From NCBI RefSeq assembly GCF_023035875.1, contig NZ_CP075379.1:310001-374000 (forward strand): a stretch of 64,000 bases of DNA, in the 5' to 3' direction. Positions 57,453-64,000 of the stretch are shown here, piece by piece. The stretch comes from Borrelia puertoricensis. Its GTDB lineage: Bacteria > Spirochaetota > Spirochaetia > Borreliales > Borreliaceae. The notes under the pieces were generated by a model. The model ran no database searches and had not been told where the DNA came from. It worked only from the letters and a program-made list of their open reading frames with translations. A program made the translations under genes and the position numbers. Position 1 is the first letter of the stretch, and each line of letters opens with the position of its first letter.

Positions 57453-57938
57453 CTAGGATTTTCCCATAGACAGAACTTCTTTTATCTTTTGTTTAGCTTC
57501 TTCAAAGCTAATTTGCAAGGCTAAACTAATCTCATGTTGCAAAATCAATTCAAAATCATTTAAAATTCTTTTCTCATAGAAAGGTAATTCTTTTTGCATA
57601 GATTTTGTATACAAAAATTTATACAATTTAGCGGTACTTAATATATCACTTTGTTTATAAAAATCATGACTACCATCTTTTATCTTTTTTTGATCTATTT
57701 GCTCTTCAAAGTCTTTAATAATATTGAAAACTTCTTCTACTTTCTCCTTACTCACCAAGGCTCTAATTCCAAGATCATCTGCTCTAGAGACTGGAACCAT
57801 AAAAGTCATTTCATTAAATGGAAAATATATTTCATAATAATCAATAAACTCGCCATTAAATTCCTTATTTTGAATGTTTTTTATTTTTCCCACTCCCTGC
57901 ATTGGATAAACTACAGCTTGATCTAATACAAATGCCAT
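57453..57938 (-). CDS. ltpA: CarD-family transcription regulator LtpA
   Basis: The N-terminal CarD/TRCF RNA-polymerase-interaction domain is clear: LDQAVVYPMQGVGKIKNIQN, YYEIYFPFNEMTFMVPVSRA. The helical C-terminal domain (about 70-161) includes VEEVFNIIKDFEEQIDQKK and ISLALQISFEEAKQKIKEVL. CarD proteins stabilise the RNA polymerase open complex at promoters. In Lyme Borrelia the homologue BB0355 was named LtpA for its higher level at low temperature. 161 residues is normal. It is first of a possible operon with two membrane-protein genes. Confidence 0.9.
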   Translation of the reverse strand: MAFVLDQAVVYPMQGVGKIKNIQNKEFNGEFIDYYEIYFPFNEMTFMVPVSRADDLGIRALVSKEKVEEVFNIIKDFEEQIDQKKIKDGSHDFYKQSDILSTAKLYKFLYTKSMQKELPFYEKRILNDFELILQHEISLALQISFEEAKQKIKEVLSMGKS

Positions 57939-57985
57939 TTCTTTACCTCATATAAATTTTCACCAATATCTAATAATTAAAAAAA

Positions 57986-58579
57986 TCACAAAAATACACT
58001 TAAATTAGTTCTAATGCCAAATTTATTTACATAAAACAAATACTCAAGATAACTATCACTACAAAAACTTATTATCATACTAGGAGTAAGTTTATTAATA
58101 TTGGCAAAGAACATTTCTTTGTTTCTCTTAACAGCTTTCAAATCATAATAACCAATAAAGTTAATCTCTTTATGTGACTCTTTTAATCTTAAAAAATTTC
58201 TCTTAGAAATTATTTTATCTTTATCAATAATATAACACGTTTTATATGTATTTTCTAGTACACTCATCAAAACAAGCAAAATCGAATTCGAATCATAACA
58301 GCCAATATCGATCCTTTTAAAAAACTTACAAAGGGATCTTAATAATTTAGAATTTGAAAAAACAAGTGAAGAACTCCTAACAAGATTTCTAAACCTCTTA
58401 AAAAACAAAAATTTTAGCAAAGACTTACAATCAATAAAAATAACCATCGAATGATATGGATAAGATACAAGATATTCAAATCGGCCAATCAATTTATCAC
58501 TACTCTTAAATACATCTATTGGAATTCCAAAGAAATAAATCCTATCTGGTTTTGAATATATATCTTTTAAATTAGCCAT
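57986..58579 (-). CDS. Hypothetical, possibly a degenerate WecG/TagA-like protein
   Basis: No firm family. Overall order resembles the WecG/TagA/CpsF glycosyltransferases: FFGIPIDVFKSSDKL near the start (family: lGvpvd...), a basic stretch, CYIIDKDKI (family: ffLGg), INFIGYYDLK (family: vvGxhxGyf) and KLTPSMIISFCSDSYLEYLF (family: pDillVxlGxPkqE). The catalytic Asp motif NADG would map near VFSNSKLL and is lost. At 197 residues it is somewhat short. It overlaps rsmE by eight bases. If real, this would be an inactive relic or a protein reused for another role. Confidence 0.4.
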   Translation of the reverse strand: MANLKDIYSKPDRIYFFGIPIDVFKSSDKLIGRFEYLVSYPYHSMVIFIDCKSLLKFLFFKRFRNLVRSSSLVFSNSKLLRSLCKFFKRIDIGCYDSNSILLVLMSVLENTYKTCYIIDKDKIISKRNFLRLKESHKEINFIGYYDLKAVKRNKEMFFANINKLTPSMIISFCSDSYLEYLFYVNKFGIRTNLSVFL

Positions 58580-59300
58580 TATTACCCTCTAATAATAATT
58601 TAAAATGAGCAAGTGAATAAACAGCAGCTGTATCTGCTCTTAAAATTGGGGTATTAAATCTTACAAATTTAAAATTTAACTTTTTAAAGAAATGAATTTC
58701 TGATTTTGAAAAACAACCCTCAGGACCTATTAAAATTCCAATTTTACCAAAAGCACTAATATCATTACCACAACCTAGCAAACTACCTTCTTTATGAGCA
58801 ACATAATAATCCACAGATGAGGCATAAGGAATACTAAAAAAATTTTTGTAAAAATTAATACTAGGCACTTGGGTATTGCCACTTTGCTTTAAAGCCTCAT
58901 TAATCAATCTTAAAAATCTTGAACTTTTAAATTCCAAATCATCCATGTCTATTCTAGCAATAGAATTATCAGCATTAACAATATTTATATGATCTACGCC
59001 AATTTCAACAACTTGTCTTAAAATTAAATCTAATTTTCTACCTTTAAGACTAGATATAAATATACTTATTTCAAAATCACGCTTCTTAAGCATTTCTACC
59101 TTAAGAGTAGAGAGTTTAATAAGATTATTATCTATACTAAAAATTTCAGCAAACCTTACCTCCCTTCCCCTTAAGAGAACATTTAACGTATCGCCTACCT
59201 TAACTCTTCTTACATCAACAAGATAGTGATATATCTTAACATCGTCAATAATGATATCATTATAAAATAAACAAGTATCGTCTAAGACTATTTGTTTCAC
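58572..59300 (-). CDS. rsmE: RsmE, 16S rRNA m3U1498 methyltransferase
   Basis: SPOUT-fold enzyme that N3-methylates U1498 of 16S rRNA. An N-terminal PUA-like domain (HYLVDVRRVKVGDTLNVLLR) precedes the catalytic part: LRQVVEIGVDHINIVNADNS, RFLRLINEALKQSGNTQVP, and the knot motif IGILIGPEGCFSKSE, then LRADTAAVYSLAHFKL. All match, with Cys in place of the common second Gly of PEGG. 242 residues is normal. It ends inside the next gene's start by eight bases. Confidence 0.95.
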   Translation of the reverse strand: MKQIVLDDTCLFYNDIIIDDVKIYHYLVDVRRVKVGDTLNVLLRGREVRFAEIFSIDNNLIKLSTLKVEMLKKRDFEISIFISSLKGRKLDLILRQVVEIGVDHINIVNADNSIARIDMDDLEFKSSRFLRLINEALKQSGNTQVPSINFYKNFFSIPYASSVDYYVAHKEGSLLGCGNDISAFGKIGILIGPEGCFSKSEIHFFKKLNFKFVRFNTPILRADTAAVYSLAHFKLLLEGNNG

Positions 59301-59303
59301 AGA

Positions 59304-60734
59304 TTAACTTTTAGTTCCCTTTACAAGATATTCATAAGCAGCTCTTAAAGGCTTGTCATAATGTAAATTATAAATTGGCATTTCATTATGTGTGTCTTGA
59401 TAAAATTGCGAAAATACATAAAGCCCTAAAATATCCTTATCTATATTATGGATCGAATGTTCTTTAAGAATCTTATCTACAAAAGCATCTATTTCTTTCT
59501 CAGTGATAAACTTTTTGTTTTTTCTGCTATTTAAAAAACCTTCTACTAATTTTTTATCAAGAATTTGTCTGTATGCTAGGACTTCAGTTTCAGAAAACTC
59601 TCTCTCTCCAACTTCCAAGTCAGGCTTAATACCAATATTATGAATACTGTGACCAGAAGGGGTATAGTACTTGGAATTTGTAATCTTAAATCCTCCAGTA
59701 TAGAAAGGTAATATACGTTGAATTACTCCTTTACCATAAGATTTCTCACCTATAACATAAACTCTTTTATTATCTTTTAAAGCTCCAACTAAAACCTCCG
59801 ACGCTGATGCTGAATGTTTATCAATCAAAACAACAATTGGCATGTCCAAAGGCACTATATGTGAAGAACTAGCTTTGTATTCCACAGGAACCTTAGAATC
59901 TCTTGCCCTTGTTGATACAATAAGTCCTTCAACCAAAATATCATCAGCTATCTCTATTGCATCTTGAAGATAACCACCGGTATTAAATCTTAGATCTAAA
60001 ATTAAAGATTTGATATTCCGAATTTGCAGTTTTTCAAAAGCTTTTTTAAAATATGTGTTAGTATTTGGATTAAAACTTAATATCTTAATATACCCAACAT
60101 TTTTATTAATAACATCATGTTTAACAGTCTGTATATCTACTTTTTCTCTAACAAGTTCAAATTCAAGTTTTAAATCTTTATCTCTTAAAACAGAAATTTT
60201 AACTTTAGTACCCGCTTTTCCTTTTAAAAGACTACCTACTTGTTCTATTGTCATTAAAGTAGTACTCTTACCATCAATATCCGTAATGTAATCACCAGAC
60301 TTAACTCCAGCCTTATAAGCAGGCCCCTCTTCAAAAGCAGTAACAATCATTACATAAGAAGCATCAATAACAGAACTATCAGATTTTACAGGAACATTTT
60401 TCTTAACAATAGAAACTCCAATTCCAACATAGTTTCCTTCAGTAGTCTTTGAAATTTCTACTAAATCTTCTTTTGTCAAATATTGCGAATAAGGGTCATT
60501 TAATGCTTTAAACATACCTTTTAAAGCACCTTCAAAAATAGCCTCATCATCAACAGGCTCAACATAATTCTTCTTAATAAAATTAAAAGCATCCATCATC
60601 ATTTGACCATAAGTGGACGCAGATATCTTACTCTTAGAAGGATCCGTTTGTGCAAAGATAGATTCTACAATAACTGAAGAACTGATACTTAAGGCTAATA
60701 CAAAGTATACAAATACTAAACATTTTTTTTTCAT
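59304..60734 (-). CDS. ctpA: C-terminal processing protease CtpA (S41 family)
   Basis: Periplasmic serine protease. A signal peptide (CLVFVYFVLALSISSSV, cleavage near IFAQ) is followed by an N-terminal helical domain, a PDZ domain (about 95-185, GIGVSIVK, AYKAGVKSGDYITDIDGKS) and the S41 peptidase domain. The Ser-Lys dyad is visible: Ser in HSASASEVLVGALKD and Lys in GEKSYGKGVIQRIL. 476 residues is normal. In Lyme Borrelia ctpA processes envelope proteins. It is divergent from the small membrane protein gene at 60795. Confidence 0.95.
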   Translation of the reverse strand: MKKKCLVFVYFVLALSISSSVIVESIFAQTDPSKSKISASTYGQMMMDAFNFIKKNYVEPVDDEAIFEGALKGMFKALNDPYSQYLTKEDLVEISKTTEGNYVGIGVSIVKKNVPVKSDSSVIDASYVMIVTAFEEGPAYKAGVKSGDYITDIDGKSTTLMTIEQVGSLLKGKAGTKVKISVLRDKDLKLEFELVREKVDIQTVKHDVINKNVGYIKILSFNPNTNTYFKKAFEKLQIRNIKSLILDLRFNTGGYLQDAIEIADDILVEGLIVSTRARDSKVPVEYKASSSHIVPLDMPIVVLIDKHSASASEVLVGALKDNKRVYVIGEKSYGKGVIQRILPFYTGGFKITNSKYYTPSGHSIHNIGIKPDLEVGEREFSETEVLAYRQILDKKLVEGFLNSRKNKKFITEKEIDAFVDKILKEHSIHNIDKDILGLYVFSQFYQDTHNEMPIYNLHYDKPLRAAYEYLVKGTKS

Positions 60735-60794
60735 TGAATAATTCCTACATAAATAAAACTTGATTTTATCTTCATAATATAATATTTTAAGATT

Positions 60795-61223
60795 ATGTTA
60801 AAGACAAATAACTCAAAAGCAAAAAGAATAATTACAGGTCTCGTTCTTGTTTTACAAACAGTCTCAAGCATATTAATATTGTTAACACTATATGGATTTG
60901 CTGAGAGAACAATATTTGTAAATAACTCTTCTATCAAGTTTATGATAGCATTCATCATATTCTCACCAGAATTATGTATATCAATATTAACAACAAACTA
61001 TATGTTGTATGAACAATTCAAAATTCTTCACAACTTAATCATCATAACAAAAACCTTTCAAATAGTAATGGTTTTTTTATTTATTATATTGGGATTAAGC
61101 CTTGACTTATTATATGTATATCAACCATGGCTATTTATGCTTTTAGGAATAATAATAACTTATACTATATTTAATGCAGTGATTTTAATTTTAATAAAAA
61201 TAAAGGATAAAATAACGGGGTAA
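60795..61223 (+). CDS. Small polytopic membrane protein
   Basis: Not recognised. 142 residues hold three to four hydrophobic helices (for example IITGLVLVLQTVSSILILL, MVFLFIILGLSLDLLYVY, WLFMLLGIIITYTIF). The start lies in a 60-base divergent space with ctpA. The next gene begins four bases after its stop, so it is probably in one transcript with the MinD-like ATPase. Confidence 0.65.
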   Translation: MLKTNNSKAKRIITGLVLVLQTVSSILILLTLYGFAERTIFVNNSSIKFMIAFIIFSPELCISILTTNYMLYEQFKILHNLIIITKTFQIVMVFLFIILGLSLDLLYVYQPWLFMLLGIIITYTIFNAVILILIKIKDKITG

Positions 61224-61227
61224 AGGT

Positions 61228-62361
61228 TTGATTATCATTCCTGTAGCTAGTGGAAAAGGAGGTGTTGGTAAATCTCTTTTTTCAACAAATATTGCAATTT
61301 GTCTTGCAAATGAAGGGAAAAAAGTATTACTTGTCGACCTTGACCTTGGCGGTTCAAATTTACACTCTATGCTAAATATCATACCTAAAAAGAGTATTGG
61401 AACTTTTCTTAAAACAAAAATTCCCTTTAAAGACGTAATAATTGAATCAGGAATAAAAAATTTAAGCTTTATTGCAGGAGATTCAGATATTCCTGAACTT
61501 GCAAATATAGCTATCTTTCAAAAGAAAAAAATAATAAATAACTTAAAGAAGTTAAACTATGATTACCTAATAATTGACCTTGGTGCTGGCACAACATTTA
61601 ATACAATAGATTTCTTTTTAATTTCAAATCGCGGAGTAATAATAACGATCCCAACAGTAACAGCAACAATGAATGCTTATTTATTCTTAAAAAATGCAAT
61701 CTTTAGGCTTATATCAAAAATATTTACAAAAGAGACAAAAGCATACAAACTAATATCTGACATAAAAAAAGACTCTAGCGATTTACAAAGAATATATATA
61801 CCTAATCTATTACTCAAAATAGAAAATTATGATCCTGAAAGTTATGAAAAATTTATGAAAAAATTTTCACAGTTTAGCCCTTTCATAATATTTAACATGT
61901 TAAACAAACCTGATGACATCAAAAAAATTGAAAGGATACTAAAATCTGCAAAAAACTATTTAAATATAAATTTACAAAGTATAGGTTCAATTTATAAAGA
62001 CGAGCTTATCGACAAAGCATTAAACCATAAAATACCAATAACTATTTATAAACCAACAAGCTTAACTTCCAAAAGTATTAAAAAAATAGCAAAAAAATTA
62101 GTTGAACTTGAAACCATAATAAATGATGTAGAACTCTTAAGCGAAGATGATCTAAACGAAAACTATCATTTTGTAATTCAAGAAGCACAAGATGAATACC
62201 TAAAAAAATATGCATATCTTGAATCGTTACTAATGAACAAAACAATAGATAATAATACAATTATTGATATAATAAAATCTCAACAAAAAGAAATTGCAAC
62301 ATTAAGAAAACAAAATATAATGTTTAAAAAAAAATTATTTGCACAATTAAAAAAAGACTAA
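61228..62361 (+). CDS. MinD/FlhG-like P-loop ATPase (YlxH family) with C-terminal extension
   Basis: Deviant Walker A ATPase: MIIIPVASGKGGVGKSLFST at the start, then VLLVDLDLGGSNLHSML and YDYLIIDLGAGTTFNTIDFF. By position it matches ylxH-1 (BB0361). FlhG/MinD proteins position flagella, receptors or division sites by ATP-driven membrane cycling. Here, residues about 290-377 add a charged helical extension ending in IDIIKSQQKEIATLRKQNIM, a coiled-coil-like tail that common FlhG proteins lack. The start codon is TTG with AAAGG upstream. lgt follows by ten bases. Confidence 0.87.
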   Translation: MIIIPVASGKGGVGKSLFSTNIAICLANEGKKVLLVDLDLGGSNLHSMLNIIPKKSIGTFLKTKIPFKDVIIESGIKNLSFIAGDSDIPELANIAIFQKKKIINNLKKLNYDYLIIDLGAGTTFNTIDFFLISNRGVIITIPTVTATMNAYLFLKNAIFRLISKIFTKETKAYKLISDIKKDSSDLQRIYIPNLLLKIENYDPESYEKFMKKFSQFSPFIIFNMLNKPDDIKKIERILKSAKNYLNINLQSIGSIYKDELIDKALNHKIPITIYKPTSLTSKSIKKIAKKLVELETIINDVELLSEDDLNENYHFVIQEAQDEYLKKYAYLESLLMNKTIDNNTIIDIIKSQQKEIATLRKQNIMFKKKLFAQLKKD

Positions 62362-62371
62362 GGAGAAAAAA

Positions 62372-63331
62372 ATGCCAAATTATATAAACTATCCTAGTTG
62401 GTTACATCCCGAGATAATTAAAGGTATCCCCATTACATGGTATAGCCTATCTTATATTATCATAATAATAATTTCTTACAAATTCATTTGGTATCAAATA
62501 AAAACTGATAAACTTAACATAGAAAAAAGTGACTATGAAAAACTAATGTTTTCGCTTGTTATGGGAGCAATAATTGGCGCAAGACTAACATCTACTTTAA
62601 TTTATGATAGGAGTGGAATTTATTATACACACCCATGGCTTATTTTTCTGCCATTTGACCAAAACTGGAATTTTACAGGTTTTAGAGGAATGGCAATACA
62701 CGGAGGATTTTTCGGAGTAATTATTGCACCAACAATAATAATAAATACCGAACTTAAACACACAAATATAAAGAAATACTTCAGAAAGATAACTGATTAC
62801 GGAGCAATAGCCTTCTCTTCAGGATATATACTTGGAAGATTTGCTAATTTTGCAAATGCAGAGCTTTATGGAAGACCAATGAAAGGCGGTATAATATTTC
62901 CCAATGCAGAACCTTTTAAAGTAAGTCAGAAAGGAGTAAGAGAATTTGCAGAATCAATTGGACTGGAAATATTACCTCACGACTTGTTTATTAACCTACC
63001 GAGAATTCCATCACAACTCATTGAAGGATTCTTTGAGGGAACTGTAACCTTTTTATTACTATGGTTTATTTTTAGGAAAATAAAAAAATATGACGGTTTT
63101 ATCTTTGGAATATACATAATTCTTTACGGACTATTTAGATTCTTTATTGAGTACTTAAGAGAGCCAGACAAGGAAATAGGATTTGTGATAACTTACAAAA
63201 AACCTGAGAGCATATTAGATTTTTCATTTTTAAACATATCAATAGGACAAATATTTTCATTAATTTTAATATTATCTGGAATAATCTGGCTTTCATGGGC
63301 CAAAAGAAGATCGGAAAAACTAAAGAAATAA
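62372..63331 (+). CDS. lgt: Prolipoprotein diacylglyceryl transferase Lgt
   Basis: Membrane enzyme that attaches diacylglycerol to the lipobox cysteine, the first step for the many lipoproteins of Borrelia. Landmarks include the first-helix region PSWLHPEIIKGIPITWYSLS, FRGMAIHGGFFGVII (active-site His region), GYILGRFANFANAELYGRP (the Lgt signature) and FIEYLREPDKEIG near the end. About seven helices. 319 residues is slightly longer than E. coli Lgt. AAGGAG precedes the ATG, and it follows the MinD-like gene closely. Confidence 0.96.
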   Translation: MPNYINYPSWLHPEIIKGIPITWYSLSYIIIIIISYKFIWYQIKTDKLNIEKSDYEKLMFSLVMGAIIGARLTSTLIYDRSGIYYTHPWLIFLPFDQNWNFTGFRGMAIHGGFFGVIIAPTIIINTELKHTNIKKYFRKITDYGAIAFSSGYILGRFANFANAELYGRPMKGGIIFPNAEPFKVSQKGVREFAESIGLEILPHDLFINLPRIPSQLIEGFFEGTVTFLLLWFIFRKIKKYDGFIFGIYIILYGLFRFFIEYLREPDKEIGFVITYKKPESILDFSFLNISIGQIFSLILILSGIIWLSWAKRRSEKLKK

Positions 63332-63382
63332 ATCACAAAATATAGATTTATACCAAAATTAATATAAATTTATTTAAATAAG

Positions 63383-64000
63383 ATGAAAAATCCAAATTCA
63401 ATTGTAATATCTGAAGAAACAATTAATGATAATGATATTACAAAGATCAAATCTATTTTTAAAATATCACAAATAGTAAAATCTAGAAAAAATATCTCTA
63501 GCGAATATATCAAACAAAGTAATATTAAATTTGCTATTATTTATAACCACAAAAGACCAATAGATTTTTCAATCAATATGGCAAATGACTTAAAAAGTAT
63601 TAATAACATTCATTCTATTATCATAGATAACAAATCTATAGACGAAGCAATATATAGGCCAAATTATATAGAAATATTAAAAAACATCAGTGAATTAAAC
63701 GACAAACACAAACTCATACAACAAAAAAAACTTTATTATGACAATAATAATGCTAATCTTAATTTTTTCTTAAATCTATCTGAACTTATTCAAGAAATAG
63801 TGATCATTACAAATACTGACAATGACATCATTTACATTAACGAAAAAGGAAGCAAAGAACTTGAACTCCCAATAAAGATTGGGGGCAAAACAAATAAAAT
63901 AAGTGACATCAATATCATAGATTTAGAAAAAGATACAAAAATAGATTTAAGTTACAATATAAATGATATTCCCGAATTCAAAAACATACTAATAACCAAC
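63383..64000 (+). CDS. pdeA: Probable c-di-GMP phosphodiesterase PdeA (5' part only)
   Basis: The frame is open from an ATG at 63383 to the window end, 206 codons with no stop. No EAL domain is visible because it would lie beyond the window. The region FLNLSELIQEIVIITNTD followed by NDIIYINEKGSKEL resembles a PAS sensor domain. The name rests on gene order, since lgt is followed by the EAL-domain gene pdeA (BB0363) in Lyme Borrelia. The N-terminal 110 residues are unrecognised and charged. It begins 51 bases after the lgt stop, with AATAAG upstream. Confidence 0.6.
   Translation, partial: MKNPNSIVISEETINDNDITKIKSIFKISQIVKSRKNISSEYIKQSNIKFAIIYNHKRPIDFSINMANDLKSINNIHSIIIDNKSIDEAIYRPNYIEILKNISELNDKHKLIQQKKLYYDNNNANLNFFLNLSELIQEIVIITNTDNDIIYINEKGSKELELPIKIGGKTNKISDINIIDLEKDTKIDLSYNINDIPEFKNILITN

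Overview
This window is a piece of a Borrelia chromosome, on the evidence of base composition, gene content and gene order. It is very AT-rich, with compact operons and few gaps over 300 bases. The order runs from the ftsZ division cluster through a LysM lipoprotein, bamD, the flagellar collar gene flcA, an opp operon, eno, gatBAC, lolA, pyk, a carD-like gene, ctpA and lgt to a probable pdeA. From memory, this matches the Lyme spirochaete chromosome from about BB0299 to BB0363. Two differences are visible. Only two chromosomal oppA genes are present, where Lyme species carry three, and fewer genes lie between the BMP-like lipoprotein gene and the LysM gene. Both would fit a relapsing-fever-group Borrelia, but the species cannot be named from sequence reading alone. 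Most genes are on the minus strand, as expected left of a central origin. No rRNA, tRNA, CRISPR array, insertion sequence or prophage was seen.

Layout. 1-7640 (minus): a reduced division and cell-wall cluster, rsmH-ftsL-murF-mraY-ftsW-ftsQ-ftsA-ftsZ, with ftsZ cut by the window edge. 7633-14018 (minus): three unknown genes, two of them exported, then recN, nadK, cheW and rlmE. 14073-15790 (plus): a polyprenyl diphosphate synthase and a TPR protein. 15777-20071 (minus): a complete nucleoside/sugar-type ABC importer (two permeases, a tandem ATPase and a BMP-family binding protein). 20333-23533: a FecR-like exported protein, a 40-codon lipoprotein fragment made by local duplication, the LysM lipoprotein and a BamD-like lipoprotein. 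23554-28504 (minus): a von Willebrand A protein, FlcA and an acyltransferase. 28704-36402 (plus): oppA1-oppA2-oppBCDF.

36560-37315 holds a carbohydrate-binding-module-like exported protein. Then come eno (plus), and rpsI/rplM, a degenerate aminotransferase-like gene, gatBAC, a UvrD/PcrA helicase, a RodZ-like protein and LolA (all minus, 38793-47679). 47846-51558 (plus) carries an RqcH/NEMF-family gene, pyk and a degenerate MEMO-family gene that seems to lack an ordinary start codon. 51579-60734 is mostly minus: rpmB, an unknown spirochaete protein, a lipoprotein (plus), two large membrane proteins, the CarD-like LtpA, a possible WecG/TagA-like protein, rsmE and ctpA. 60795-64000 (plus) has a small membrane protein, a MinD/FlhG-like ATPase, lgt and the first 206 codons of a probable PdeA.

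The most unusual signals are: a G8 tract serving as the ribosome-binding site of mraY and a G9 tract inside lolA, both possible slippage switches in a very AT-rich genome; a perfect 29-bp inverted repeat swallowing the stop codon of oppA2, with a smaller copy of the same design at the end of oppF; a tandem partial duplication of the LysM lipoprotein promoter and signal peptide; and several proteins that keep a family fold but have lost catalytic residues (aminotransferase-like, MEMO-like, one ATP site of the ABC ATPase, the iron-sulfur tails of OppD/OppF). No multi-gene system that is clearly new was recognised.
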